64,000 nucleotides of DNA from Ornithinibacillus halotolerans (GCF_014637405.1 NZ_BMEY01000010.1:62001-126000), one strand, 5' to 3'. Shown: positions 1 through 8,483, numbered from the stretch's first letter. The notes: generated by a model from the letters alone, not told the origin. Program-made: numbers and translations.

Positions 1-299
1 TTGTTCATCATATCGCTTGGCGTGCAATTGATGATGAAGATCAAATGGACTGGAAACATCATGTAGAAAACAATGGATTCATAGTTACACCGGTACGCGA
101 CAGAAACTACTTTAATGCAATCTACTTTAGAGAACATGGTGAAATTCTATTTGAGATTGCGACCGACCCACCAGGATTCGCCCATGATGAATCGTATGAA
201 ACGATGGGGTCTGAATTAAAATTACCACACCAACACGAAATTTATCGAGATAAATTAAACGATCATCTAATTCCACTCGAAGTGAAGAATTTAGATTAA
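1..299 (+). CDS. Ring-cleaving dioxygenase, glyoxalase/VOC family, C-terminal part (MhqA/E/O-like)
   Basis: The reading frame is open from base 3, so the gene starts upstream of the window. The visible 98 or so residues start with an H-H-I-A-W-R strand followed by a YFREHGEILFEIA strand and a PGFAHDE tail. This is the layout of the second VOC domain of the Bacillus MhqA/MhqE/MhqO ring-cleaving dioxygenases, with a metal-binding His and Glu. These enzymes act on quinone and hydroquinone electrophiles in the cytosol. The stop overlaps the next reading frame, and an MhqD-like esterase follows, which fits an mhqED-like operon. The family is clear; which paralogue it is cannot be told from the tail. 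Confidence 0.85.
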   Translation, partial: VHHIAWRAIDDEDQMDWKHHVENNGFIVTPVRDRNYFNAIYFREHGEILFEIATDPPGFAHDESYETMGSELKLPHQHEIYRDKLNDHLIPLEVKNLD

Positions 300-316
300 T
301 GGTGGGGGAATATGGA

Positions 317-928
317 ATGCTTTCTTTTGATCCTGAAAGTAATACAGAACGCGAAAATTATAAATTATTAATTGGATCCATTGTTCCAAGACCCATCGCA
401 TTCGTAACAACGATGACGGACGAGGGAGTAATAAACGGGGCACCATTTAGTTATTTTAATATCGTATCTTCTAATCCACCGTTAATTTCAATATCCATCC
501 AGCGAAAAGAAGGACAAATGAAAGATACAGCTAGAAACATTAACAGCAAAGGCGAATTTGTTGTTCACATAGTTGATGAGGATAATGTGGATAAAATTAA
601 TAAAACTGCTGCAACTCTAGCACCAGATAAAAGTGAAATTGAAATTTCTAGTTTAACGTTATTACCAAGTGAAGTAATTACGGTTCCAGGAGTCAAAGAA
701 GCAAAAGTTCGGATGGAATGTGTGTTAGAAATTAATATAACCTTAGAAGGATCTGATGAGGCACCGGGAACCGATTTAATTATAGGTAAAGTAGTACGAT
801 ACCATATCAATGAGAATGTCTATGAAAATGGCAAAATCGATCACGAGAAACTAGCAGCTGTTAGTCGTTTAGCTGGTTCAAATTATGCAAAAATAGGTGA
901 TGTTTTTGCCATAGAAAGACCAAAATAG
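317..928 (+). CDS. Flavin reductase-like (FMN-binding split-barrel) protein, YwrF-like
   Basis: About 203 residues with the flavin reductase-like split-barrel signature: YKLLIGSIVPRPIAFVTT near the N terminus, then APFSYFNIVSSNPPLISISI and the KDTARNI segment. Family members bind FMN and often supply reduced flavin or act as small NAD(P)H:flavin oxidoreductases. A longer frame begins at 299 overlapping the previous stop. The ATG at 317 is preferred because a GGTGGGGGA ribosome-binding site lies 9-14 bases upstream and the family starts with M-L-S-F-D-P. It sits between a ring-cleaving dioxygenase and an MhqD-like esterase, so a role in quinone detoxification is inferred from context only. Confidence 0.85.
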   Translation: MLSFDPESNTERENYKLLIGSIVPRPIAFVTTMTDEGVINGAPFSYFNIVSSNPPLISISIQRKEGQMKDTARNINSKGEFVVHIVDEDNVDKINKTAATLAPDKSEIEISSLTLLPSEVITVPGVKEAKVRMECVLEINITLEGSDEAPGTDLIIGKVVRYHINENVYENGKIDHEKLAAVSRLAGSNYAKIGDVFAIERPK

Positions 929-942
929 AAGGGACTAATAAA

Positions 943-1545
943 ATGAAACATATTTTCCAAAAAGGAACAAATCCAAATAAGCCAACTCTATTATTACTAC
1001 ATGGTACAGGAGGAACCGAACAAGATTTACTTCCATTGGCCGAGATTATCGACAAGGAAGCGAATATCCTTAGTGTCCGTGGAAATGTATTAGAAAATGG
1101 CATGCCACGATTCTTTAGACGATTAGCAGAAGGAGTATTTGATGAAGAGGATTTAGTTTTCCGCACTAAAGAATTAAATGAATTCCTTGATGAAGCTGCG
1201 GAGAAGTATGAGTTTGATCGAGATAATCTTGTAGCTGTAGGTTACTCTAATGGAGCTAATATTGCAGCAAGCTTAATGTTCCACTATAAAGATGCACTAC
1301 GTGGCGCAAGTCTTCACCATCCGATGGTACCAAGAAGAGGAATTAACTTACCTGATTTATCTGGTAAACGCGCATTTATTTCCGCTGGGACGAATGATCC
1401 AATTTGTCCTGCACAAGAATCTGAGGATTTAAAAGCATTACTTGAAAATGCAGGTGCAGATGTAGAAATCCATTGGGAAAATAGAGGCCACCAGTTAACA
1501 TTGTCCGAAGTAAAAGCAGCTGCAGCATGGTTTGAAGGATTTTAA
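943..1545 (+). CDS. mhqD: MhqD-like carboxylesterase / phospholipase (alpha/beta hydrolase)
   Basis: A 200-residue single-domain alpha/beta hydrolase. The oxyanion region reads LLLLHGTGG (17-25), the nucleophile elbow is G-Y-S-N-G (about 99-103), an Asp lies in GTNDPICP and the catalytic His in GHQLT near residue 184. Size and motifs match MhqD/YodD carboxylesterases, which in Bacillus subtilis are induced by quinones together with MhqE. It follows the flavin reductase-like gene by 14 bases and is followed by a strong terminator, so it ends the operon. The native substrate is not known for the family. Confidence 0.88.
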   Translation: MKHIFQKGTNPNKPTLLLLHGTGGTEQDLLPLAEIIDKEANILSVRGNVLENGMPRFFRRLAEGVFDEEDLVFRTKELNEFLDEAAEKYEFDRDNLVAVGYSNGANIAASLMFHYKDALRGASLHHPMVPRRGINLPDLSGKRAFISAGTNDPICPAQESEDLKALLENAGADVEIHWENRGHQLTLSEVKAAAAWFEGF

Positions 1546-1558
1546 TATTGATTATATA

Positions 1559-1594
1559 ACAGAGGAGAACAATTTAGTTCTACCTCTGTTTTTT
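1559..1594 (+). terminator. Intrinsic terminator after mhqD
   Basis: Stem ACAGAGG plus AGAAC pairs with GTTC plus CCTCTGT around an AATTTA loop and is followed by a TTTTTTC run. It closes the operon that enters the window at base 1. Confidence 0.9.
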
Positions 1595-1664
1595 CTTTTG
1601 GTCCTTGTTTTATAACATGAGGAGTGGAGGACTCTCATGGCTTGTTCTTGTTGCGTTTTTTGTG

Positions 1665-2479
1665 TTTTCTACCGTGACAGCCTCTCTCTCGGCTAGTTCT
1701 TGCCGTCTCTTCTGAGTTTTCTACCGTGACAGCCTCTCTCTCGGCTAATTCTTGACATCTCTTCTGGGTTTTCTACCGTGACAGCCTCTCTCTCGGCTAG
1801 TTCTTACCATCTCTTCTGCGGATTTACCGTGAGAGCCCCTCTCTCGGCTAGTTCTTGCCGTCTCTCTGGGTTTTCTACCGTGACAACCTCTCTCTCGGCT
1901 AGTTCTTACCGTCTCTTCTGCGGCTTCTACCGTGAGAGCCCCTCTCTCGGCTAGTTCTTACCGTCTCTTCTGCGGTTTCTACCGTGACAACCTCTCTCTC
2001 GGCTAATTCTTGCCGTCTCTTCTGCAGTTTCTACCGTGAGAGCCTCTCTCTCGGCTAGTTCTTGCCGTCTCTTCCGCAGTTTCTACCATGACAACCTCTC
2101 TCTCGGCTAGTTCTTGCCGTCTCTTCCGCAGTTTCTACCGTGACAGCCTCTCTCTCGGCTAATTCTTGCCGTCTCTTCTGCGTTTTCTACCGTGAAACCC
2201 TCTCTCTCGGCTAGTTCTTGACATCTCTTCTGGGTTTTCTACCGTGAGAGCCTCTCTCTCGGCTAGTTCTTGACATCTCTTCTGGGTTTTCTACCGTGAC
2301 AGCCTCTCTCTCGGCTAGTTCTTGCCGTCTCTTCTGAGTTTTCTACCGTGACAGCCTCTCTCTCGGCTAATTCTTGACATCTCTTCTGGGTTTTCTACCG
2401 TGACAGCCTCTCTCTCGGCTAATTCTTCTGCGTTTTCTACCCTGATAACCACTTTCGGCACTTTCATCAGTATAATTTT
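1665..2479. repeat. Tandem array of 52-bp repeats, 15 units plus degenerate ends
   Basis: Units begin with CTACCGTGA at 1669, 1721, 1773, 1824, 1875, 1927, 1979, 2031, 2083, 2135, 2187, 2239, 2291, 2343 and 2395. Spacing is 52 bp, twice 51; the last unit has lost about 10 bp and a decayed unit follows at 2437. Units 1-2 are identical to units 13-14, showing internal duplication. Each unit can fold CCGTGAGAG against CTCTCTCGG around a CCT loop. The GTGAGAG and GTGACAG variants alternate. The period is not a multiple of three and all frames are stopped, so it is non-coding. It fills the gap between convergent genes, each with its own terminator. Confidence 0.95.
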
Positions 2480-2520
2480 CTACCTTAATACCGCCATCCT
2501 CAGTCCATCTCACAAAACAT

Positions 2521-2553
2521 AAAAAAACAGCAGAGTCATAAGCTACTCTGCTG
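2521..2553 (-). terminator. Intrinsic terminator of the catE operon
   Basis: On the minus strand CAGCAGAGT pairs with ACTCTGCTG around AGCTTATG and runs into seven T. It lies about 50 bases after the stop of the luciferase-like gene. Confidence 0.9.
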
Positions 2554-2603
2554 TAGTAAAGATTTTATTCAGTAGATACTCTACAAAAAGTCATTTACAC
2601 TCG

Positions 2604-3671
2604 TTATTTACTAATTTCTCTTCTCAGAACAGGTGCAACCTCTGTTGCAAGCAACTCAATGGTTTTGGCAATTTTCTTAAAGGGTACTCCACCTATATCT
2701 GTTTGTAGCATAAATCTAGAATGACCATATAGTTCATGTTGATAAAGTACTTTTTCAATAATTTCTTGTGGACTACCAATAAACATAACACTTTCAAGTC
2801 CTGTCATTTGTTCAAAAACATTTCGTGGCAACAATCCAGACCTCATCCCGCGTTGTTCATTGATTGCTTTCAAGTAATGTGAATAATGTGGATAAAATTC
2901 ATTCTTGGCTTGATCCATAGTGTTAGCAATATACCCATGGCCAGAAACACTTATCTTTAAGTCCCGATTTGTAAATCCTTCTGAAATCCCAGCATCACGA
3001 TATGCATTTATTAAAGGAAGAAAGCGTTCATGTGTGCCACCAATCATAGCTATTGTTAAACCAGTTCCTAATCTCCCCGCTCTTGTAGCACTCGCTAGAG
3101 TTCCTCCAACACCAATCCAGATTGGTAGTTGTTCTTGATATGGTCTAGGAGCTATTTCAGCATCACGTAATGCAGGACGAAACTTGCCATTCCATGTTAT
3201 TCTTTCTCGTTTATTGATTTCCATCAATAGATGTAAGTGTTCTTCAAACAAAGCATCATAATCGTGGAAATCATAGCCAAATAGTGGGAATGACTCCACA
3301 AAGGCTCCTCGGCCAGCAGTTATTTCTGCTCTTCCATTAGAAATTAAATCAAGTGTAGCAAAATCTTCAAATAATCGAACAGGATCCACAGTGTTTAATA
3401 CTGTCGTTGTACTTGTTAATTTAATATTTTTAGTTGCTTGAGCAATAGCCGATAGCACCATTTGTGGAGAAGAAACAGCATAATCCAATCGATGATGCTC
3501 CCCCACTCCAAAGACATCCAAGCCTGCTTCATCGGCAAGCTTAGCCGCCTCAATAATCTCATGAATCCGTTGTTTTGCGTTAACTGTCTCACCAGTAACA
3601 GGGTTATTCATAATATCTGCTAGTGTAAATATACCGACCTCAAAAGGTCTATCTACTTTCTCCATATCCAT
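2604..3671 (-). CDS. LLM-class flavin-dependent oxidoreductase (luciferase-like)
   Basis: About 355 residues of the bacterial luciferase-like monooxygenase fold: FEVGIFTLADI at the start, GEHHRLDYAVSSPQ, a TAGRGAFVESFPLFGY segment and the LPIWIGVGGT strand typical of the flavin-binding TIM barrel. Such proteins use FMNH2 from a separate reductase. The longest frame starts at 3698 and overlaps catE by 8 bases. A TTAGGGGAT ribosome-binding site favours the ATG at 3671 or 3674. It is co-transcribed behind the catechol dioxygenase, so a role in aromatic or quinone degradation is plausible but not shown. Confidence 0.85.
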   Translation of the reverse strand: MDMEKVDRPFEVGIFTLADIMNNPVTGETVNAKQRIHEIIEAAKLADEAGLDVFGVGEHHRLDYAVSSPQMVLSAIAQATKNIKLTSTTTVLNTVDPVRLFEDFATLDLISNGRAEITAGRGAFVESFPLFGYDFHDYDALFEEHLHLLMEINKRERITWNGKFRPALRDAEIAPRPYQEQLPIWIGVGGTLASATRAGRLGTGLTIAMIGGTHERFLPLINAYRDAGISEGFTNRDLKISVSGHGYIANTMDQAKNEFYPHYSHYLKAINEQRGMRSGLLPRNVFEQMTGLESVMFIGSPQEIIEKVLYQHELYGHSRFMLQTDIGGVPFKKIAKTIELLATEVAPVLRREISK

Positions 3672-3690
3672 CATAAATCCCCTAACATTA

Positions 3691-4554
3691 TTATTCACTT
3701 ACACGTAATTGAATCGTGTTGCCAGCTGGATCTTTCACTACATAATAATTACTTTCAGAGTTAACTTCTGCACCGACACGTTGAAGACTAGCAATTTTTT
3801 CCTGTCTAGTTTCTTCATCAGCTAATACTAATGTATAGTAATTTAATCCTACCGTATCCTTAGCTGGAGCAGGGGCGCCAACACCATTCCACACGTTTAA
3901 TCCTAGATGATGATGATATCCACCAGTAGAAGCAAATAATGCCCCAGGATATCTAGTTACAATATCAAATCCTAATCCATTCACATAGAAATTTTCTGTT
4001 TCCTCCAAATCTGCCACATGTAAATGGATGTGACCCATTACTGTATCTTTTGGTAAACCATCCCATGCCTTGTCTCTTTCCGCCATTAACCCATTCGCAT
4101 CTAGAGCTACTGTAGCCATATCAACGGTTCCGTTATCCCAAGACCAACTTGAAGATGGTTTATCAGCAGCAACTTCGATTCCATTTCCATCTGGATCATC
4201 AAAATAAAGTGCTTCACTAACATAATGGTCTGATGCACCTAAGCGAAGTGTTTGACCTTCTGTTTCCACTAAATGTTGTAGAAAATTAGCTAAATCTGCT
4301 CTTCTTGGTAATAAAATAGCAAAGTGATAAAGTCCTGTCGTTCTTCCTCTTTTAGGTTGAATATTTTCAGGTTGTTCTAATACTAGAATTGGATGAATCC
4401 CATCTGCAGACAAAGCAATTCTACGATCTGTTTGCTCAACAATTTGGAAACCAAATATACGTTGATAAAAATCTAATGAATTCTTTAAATTCGTAACATT
4501 TATACTAACTTCCCCAACATACGTTGTTGGTTTTTGAAAGAATTTCTTTTCCAT
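3691..4554 (-). CDS. catE: Catechol-2,3-dioxygenase, CatE-like (two VOC domains)
   Basis: A 287-residue protein with two glyoxalase-fold domains, roughly 11-130 and 170-285. The second carries the likely iron ligands in MGHIHLH (173-179) and GGYHHHLG (211-218). DPDGNGIE closes the first domain and DPAGNTIQ the second. Length and motifs match Bacillus CatE, an extradiol dioxygenase that opens the catechol ring and is derepressed by thiol-reactive quinones. The start has a good ribosome-binding site (AGAGGAGAT). A consensus promoter with an overlapping inverted repeat lies just upstream. It heads an operon with the luciferase-like gene. Confidence 0.9.
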   Translation of the reverse strand: MEKKFFQKPTTYVGEVSINVTNLKNSLDFYQRIFGFQIVEQTDRRIALSADGIHPILVLEQPENIQPKRGRTTGLYHFAILLPRRADLANFLQHLVETEGQTLRLGASDHYVSEALYFDDPDGNGIEVAADKPSSSWSWDNGTVDMATVALDANGLMAERDKAWDGLPKDTVMGHIHLHVADLEETENFYVNGLGFDIVTRYPGALFASTGGYHHHLGLNVWNGVGAPAPAKDTVGLNYYTLVLADEETRQEKIASLQRVGAEVNSESNYYVVKDPAGNTIQLRVSE

Positions 4555-4592
4555 GCTATTATCTCCTCTTTTATCGTTACATTTTTAAACTA

Positions 4593-4635
4593 ACTTACTT
4601 ATTGTAAGTATAAGTTTAGAATAATATCTTGTCAA
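4593..4635 (-). promoter_or_regulatory. catE promoter with overlapping inverted-repeat operator
   Basis: On the minus strand TTGACA (4635-4630), a 17-bp spacer and TATACT (4612-4607) form a near-perfect housekeeping promoter. A perfect inverted repeat ACTTAC-TTATT-GTAAGT (4593-4609) covers the -10 box and start site, so a bound repressor would block transcription. In Bacillus subtilis catDE is repressed by the DUF24/MarR-type proteins YodB and CatR; whether this repeat is their site is inferred. Confidence 0.75.
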
Positions 4636-4709
4636 GAATACTTCCCTTTCTATTATGTACTACACCAGTTCTAATATTAATAAACAACCTTCAATAAAGC
4701 AAAAAAGTC

Positions 4710-4738
4710 TTTCTATTTTAAAGCACTTGTACTATAAT
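4710..4738 (+). promoter_or_regulatory. Promoter of queT leader
   Basis: A perfect -10 box TATAAT (4733-4738) has a weak -35 candidate TTTCTA 17 bp upstream. It lies just before the preQ1 aptamer, so the leader would start near 4745. Confidence 0.6.
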
Positions 4739-4754
4739 AGAAAAGTTGCTTTCA

Positions 4755-4798
4755 AGACGTGGTTCGCGACCATCCCACGTAAAAAAACTAAGGGAGAG
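4755..4798 (+). promoter_or_regulatory. preQ1-I riboswitch controlling queT
   Basis: The stem ACGTGG...CCCACGT with its C-rich loop, then an A-rich stretch and AAAACTAAGGG, has the size and order of the class I preQ1 aptamer. The 3' CTAAGG strand forms the pseudoknot and runs directly into the GGGAGAG ribosome-binding site of queT. Control is therefore probably translational: preQ1 binding hides the ribosome-binding site. No terminator hairpin is seen. Confidence 0.88.
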
Positions 4799-4804
4799 AT
4801 TTAA

Positions 4805-5290
4805 ATGAAGGCAAAGACATTAGTTGTTAATGCACTTGTAGCTGCATTGTATATTGCTGTAACGGCATTAGTTGCTCCATTCGGATTTACAAATATTCAA
4901 TTCCGTATTTCAGAAATTTTTAACCACCTTGTTGTCTTCAACAAGAAGTACTTTTTTGGTATTGTAGTCGGGGTATTTTTATCCAATTTATTGCTTTCTC
5001 CATTTAAGTTGGACCTTATTTTTGGAGTTGCGCATTCTGCAATATCACTTGGGATTGTTATATTAGCAGGGAGATATATTAAAGATATCTGGGCATTACT
5101 AGTCATTAACACACTTGTATTTACATTTAATATGTTTATCATTGCATGGGAAATCAAAATTATTGAACCTGATACCCCATTTTTCCTAGTATGGTTAACT
5201 ACAGCAGTTGGGGAATTCGGAGTATTAGCAATCGGAATTCCAATTATGTATGCATTGAATAAACGTATAAATTTTAATAAATTGATATAA
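4805..5290 (+). CDS. queT: QueT family queuosine-precursor transporter (ECF substrate-binding component)
   Basis: A 161-residue, very hydrophobic protein with about five membrane segments and the QueT signature FGFTNIQFRISE near residues 27-38. QueT proteins are S components of energy-coupling-factor transporters and take up preQ1 or preQ0, precursors of queuosine in tRNA. The preQ1 riboswitch immediately upstream supports the substrate. No other queuosine gene or ECF ATPase is nearby, so it must use a shared ECF module encoded elsewhere. Confidence 0.92.
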   Translation: MKAKTLVVNALVAALYIAVTALVAPFGFTNIQFRISEIFNHLVVFNKKYFFGIVVGVFLSNLLLSPFKLDLIFGVAHSAISLGIVILAGRYIKDIWALLVINTLVFTFNMFIIAWEIKIIEPDTPFFLVWLTTAVGEFGVLAIGIPIMYALNKRINFNKLI

Positions 5291-5292
5291 GT

Positions 5293-5329
5293 AAAAACCT
5301 TCGCAGTCCCATGAACTGCGAAGGTTTTT
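5293..5329. terminator. Bidirectional terminator between queT and plsC-like gene
   Basis: A 15-bp stem AAAAACCTTCGCAGT / ACTGCGAAGGTTTTT serves both convergent genes. Its last bases overlap the stop codon of the acyltransferase on the minus strand. Confidence 0.92.
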
Positions 5330-5918
5330 ATTTGATTCTATCTTGTAATGCCTTCATTTCTTTATCTAATTGTTCCAGTAAGACATCCATACCTTCTTTT
5401 TTAGACATTCCTTCTGGAAGATGAATTGGTTCACCATAGATTAATCTTGGTTTAATTCGTTTAAATAGATCTTTAAAGTTATTTGGTCCTACATATGCCG
5501 CTGGAACTATCGGAACATTACCATGGACAGCGATTGTTACTGCTCCACGTTTCAGTGGAACCCCTTCACTTGAGCGAGTACCACTTGGAAAAATCCCAAC
5601 TACTTTTCCTTCTTTCAATAGTTTCCTTGGTGTCTTAATCGCACTAGGTCCAGGATTTTCACGATCAACAGGAAAAGCATGTAAATTCTCCATTAACCAT
5701 TTGGTAAACTTTGTCTGAAATAATTCCTTTTTTGCCATGTAATGAATCTGAGTCGGCATTGTTGCAATCCCCAGCCATAAAATATCAACAAAACCAGTAT
5801 GGGTACATGCAATAACATAACTACCTGATTTTGGTAAATTATCTTTTTGATATACTTTTATTCTTCCAAATATACTTAGAAAAGCTTTTACAACTTTAGC
5901 TGCAATATTATATAACAT
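5328..5918 (-). CDS. plsC: 1-acyl-sn-glycerol-3-phosphate acyltransferase (PlsC family)
   Basis: A 196-residue protein with the acyltransferase motif H-T-G-F-V-D (HX4D, about residue 36-41), VDRENPGP (motif II) and FPSGTRSSEG (motif III, near 111-120). An N-terminal hydrophobic stretch can anchor it to the membrane. The reaction transfers an acyl group to lysophosphatidic acid to give phosphatidic acid, the precursor of membrane lipids. It is a single gene on the minus strand with its own ribosome-binding site (GAGGAGAAGG). Bacilli often carry several PlsC paralogues, so this may not be the essential one. Confidence 0.88.
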   Translation of the reverse strand: MLYNIAAKVVKAFLSIFGRIKVYQKDNLPKSGSYVIACTHTGFVDILWLGIATMPTQIHYMAKKELFQTKFTKWLMENLHAFPVDRENPGPSAIKTPRKLLKEGKVVGIFPSGTRSSEGVPLKRGAVTIAVHGNVPIVPAAYVGPNNFKDLFKRIKPRLIYGEPIHLPEGMSKKEGMDVLLEQLDKEMKALQDRIK

Positions 5919-5993
5919 TTCCTTCTCCTCAATTCTGTTTTTCTAACATAATTTTAACACAAACTAGTATTACCTGATACTAATTATTTTTTG

Positions 5994-6437
5994 TTAATCT
6001 AAATCTTTTATAAAGGTGATTATTCTTCCTGCTTCTCGAAATCCTAAACTTATATGAAATGGATAACTATCCTGATTGTCGATTTCCATATCAGACCCTA
6101 TTTGCTTACAACCGTTTTCAATCAGCCATTCTTTCCCACTATTAAAAAGCTTTGTCGATATCCCTTTTCTCCTATGTTCTGGTTCAACATATACTCCTTC
6201 AATATACCCTGTAGGACTATATTGTGCTCCTTCCACATAATCCTCTCGTATGGAGAGATGTATGAATCCGACAGCTTTTTTATCTATTATGTACAATAGA
6301 AATTTCACTTTCGGTGAGGACAAACTGTTTTGAAATTCACTTTTCAACTCAAGAGAGCTACTGTTTTTATATAATTTCATTGCAAGATGAACTAATTCAT
6401 TTAAATGATTTTGATCTACTTCTATAACTTTCCCCAT
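5994..6437 (-). CDS. GNAT acetyltransferase resembling aminoglycoside 6'-N-acetyltransferases
   Basis: A 147-residue GNAT protein. The acetyl-CoA loop reads VEPEHRRKGI (about 87-96), preceded by REDYVEGAQYSPTGYIEG. The C-terminal GSDMEIDNQDSYPFHISLGF is the pattern seen in AAC(6')-I enzymes. Those enzymes acetylate the 6' amino group of kanamycin-like aminoglycosides. Many chromosomal relatives have other substrates, so resistance activity is a hypothesis. The gene stands alone, with a usual ribosome-binding site and base use like its neighbours. Confidence 0.75.
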   Translation of the reverse strand: MGKVIEVDQNHLNELVHLAMKLYKNSSSLELKSEFQNSLSSPKVKFLLYIIDKKAVGFIHLSIREDYVEGAQYSPTGYIEGVYVEPEHRRKGISTKLFNSGKEWLIENGCKQIGSDMEIDNQDSYPFHISLGFREAGRIITFIKDLD

Positions 6438-6604
6438 TCTCTCACCTCTATATTATAACTAATAAGAATAGAATATCTTTTTACATGTTATCCTTCAACT
6501 ACTTTCATACATTGAATCCTTTTGCTTATAAAAGGGTTAAATATGTAAAAAATGGCAAACATAATTACTGTGATTCTAAATACATAAAAGCGAGGCGATA
6601 AATT

Positions 6605-8227
6605 ATGGTAAAAAAACCTGATGAGACCCCTGAAACAAATATAGAAAATGATGATACATTAACGACTAGACAAGGGCACCCAGTGACTAATAACCAAAAT
6701 ATTCGAACGGTTGGAAACCGTGGACCAGCAACTTTAGAAAACTATGACTTTATTGAGAAGATTAGTCACTTTGATCGCGAAAAGGTTCCAGAGCGAATAG
6801 TACATGCTCGTGGAGCAGGAGCTCATGGATATTTTGAAACATACGGTACAGTAGGGGATGAGCCAGCATCTAAATATACAAGGGCGAAAGTATTTAACGG
6901 GAAAGGAAAACGCACACCTGTATTTGTCCGTTTTTCTACTGTAGTAGGTGGAAACGATTCACCAGAAACAGCTCGCGATCCTAGAGGATTTGCTGTTAAG
7001 TTTTATACCGAGGATGGAAATTGGGATTTAGTAGGTAACAATATTAAAATCTTCTTTATTCGAGATGCTATGAAATTTCCAGATATGATCCATGCATTTC
7101 GTGCTGATCCTGTGACTAATATGCAAGATCCTGAACGATTCTTTGATTTTTGCTCTAATTCTCCAGAATCATTTCATATGGTCACGTTTATCTATTCACC
7201 TTGGGGTATTCCCGCTAACTACCGTATGATGCAAGGTTCGGGAGTTAACACTTATAAATGGGTAAATAGCGAAGGAAAAGCAGTACTTGTTAAGTATCAT
7301 TGGGAACCAAAACAAGGTATTAAAAATCTAACTGTTAAAGAGGCAGCAGAGATACAAGCTAAAAGTGTCAATCATGCTACCCAAGACTTATATGAAGCCA
7401 TTGAACGTGGTGAATACCCAGAGTGGGAATTATTTGTACAGATTATGGAAGATGGTCCACATCCTGAACTTGATTTCGACCCACTTGATGATACTAAATT
7501 ATGGCCAGACGACCAATTTCCATGGTTGCCGGTTGGTAAAATGGTATTAAATAAAAATCCTGAGAACTATTTTATGGAAGTGGAACAAGCAGCTTTTGGA
7601 ACAGGTGTGTTAGTCGATGGATTAGACTTCTCCGATGACAAAATGTTACAAGGAAGAACATTCTCATATTCTGATACACAGCGTTATCGAGTTGGTGCTA
7701 ACTATTTACAGTTGCCAATAAATGCTGCTAAAAAACGAGTTGCGACTAACCAAGAAGGAGGACAATTACGACACTACAATGATAAAGCACCTGGACAAAA
7801 TCCACATGTTAATTACGAACCCTCCATCCTAGGTGGTTTAAAAGAAGCCGAACAAGTTGGTGAAGAACACAGACCAAAAGTAGAAGGAAATCTTGTCCGT
7901 GAATCAATCGATCGTAACGACAATACTAAGCAGGCTGGAGAAACATATCGTCGTTTTGAACAATGGGAAAAAGATGAGCTCATTAATAACTTGGTGAATG
8001 ATTTAGCTATTTGTGATAAGAGAATTCAAGATAAAATGATCGCTCTTGCTGAAGAAGCTGATGAAGAATACGGTCGACGTCTACGCGAAGGCATTGCTGA
8101 AAAGGTAAAAGAATTAGGTAATATGAACATGGAGGCTGGAGAGGAATTTCATCCTCTAGGTAGACCAGATGCTGCTGAAGCTGTCGATGATGCAGTAGAG
8201 AAAGGCAGAGATGCAGAACCATATTAA
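6605..8227 (+). CDS. katX: Monofunctional heme catalase (KatX/KatA type)
   Basis: A 540-residue catalase that splits hydrogen peroxide to water and oxygen. Visible active-site features: the distal His in RIVHARG (H67), the distal Asn in DLVGNN (145-146), and the proximal heme-ligand Tyr355 in [12 protein letters not shown]. Length and the long tail resemble Bacillus KatX more than the shorter KatA, so the symbol is tentative. A GAGGCG ribosome-binding site precedes the ATG. A weak PerR-like A/T palindrome lies near 6455 but is not convincing. All key residues are intact, in contrast to the second catalase at 36.8 kb. Confidence 0.9.
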   Translation: MVKKPDETPETNIENDDTLTTRQGHPVTNNQNIRTVGNRGPATLENYDFIEKISHFDREKVPERIVHARGAGAHGYFETYGTVGDEPASKYTRAKVFNGKGKRTPVFVRFSTVVGGNDSPETARDPRGFAVKFYTEDGNWDLVGNNIKIFFIRDAMKFPDMIHAFRADPVTNMQDPERFFDFCSNSPESFHMVTFIYSPWGIPANYRMMQGSGVNTYKWVNSEGKAVLVKYHWEPKQGIKNLTVKEAAEIQAKSVNHATQDLYEAIERGEYPEWELFVQIMEDGPHPELDFDPLDDTKLWPDDQFPWLPVGKMVLNKNPENYFMEVEQAAFGTGVLVDGLDFSDDKMLQGRTFSYSDTQRYRVGANYLQLPINAAKKRVATNQEGGQLRHYNDKAPGQNPHVNYEPSILGGLKEAEQVGEEHRPKVEGNLVRESIDRNDNTKQAGETYRRFEQWEKDELINNLVNDLAICDKRIQDKMIALAEEADEEYGRRLREGIAEKVKELGNMNMEAGEEFHPLGRPDAAEAVDDAVEKGRDAEPY

Positions 8228-8240
8228 GGTTTGCTGTAAT

Positions 8241-8270
8241 GGGGGCTAGTTATAGCTCCCTTTCATTTTG
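8241..8270 (+). terminator. Intrinsic terminator after the catalase gene
   Basis: GGGGGCTA pairs with TAGCTCCC (one G-U) around GTTA and is followed by TTTCATTTT. Confidence 0.8.
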
Positions 8271-8290
8271 GCCGCCGAATATGATATTTA

Positions 8291-8420
8291 GTAGGATTTC
8301 ATTATTCATTTTGACTTTGGAGTTGGAGTGAAATGACGTTTGGTGTGATCCCATTCGTCATTTTCACCTTGCGAGTGGAGCGAAATGAAGTTTGGCGTGA
8401 TCCCATTCGTCGTTACAACA
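8291..8420. repeat. Second 52-bp tandem repeat family, about 2.5 units
   Basis: The segment around GTGATCCCATTCGTC recurs at 8345 and 8397, and a decayed copy starts at 8293. GAAATGA recurs at 8330 and 8382. Spacing is 52 bp throughout. The sequence is unlike the array at 1.7-2.4 kb, but the period is the same and the position is again a gap between convergent genes. A more distant relative may lie at 48514-48553. Confidence 0.8.
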
Positions 8421-8445
8421 CCTATCCCACTATACAAGCAACAAA

Positions 8446-8476
8446 AAAAGGCAAGGACAACTGCCCTTGCCTTTTC
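8446..8476. terminator. Bidirectional terminator
   Basis: AAAAGGCAAGG pairs with CCTTGCCTTTT around ACAACTGC. A and T runs on either side let it act for the minus-strand gene ending at 8484 and as a backstop for the plus strand. Confidence 0.88.
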
Positions 8477-8483
8477 AAACTCT

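Noticed and set aside
1665-2479. CRISPR array
   Set aside because: The 52-bp units are repeated in full, with no unique spacers, and there are no cas genes nearby.
6450-6470. PerR box before the first catalase
   Set aside because: Only about 10 of 14 positions match the PerR consensus in a very A/T-rich stretch.
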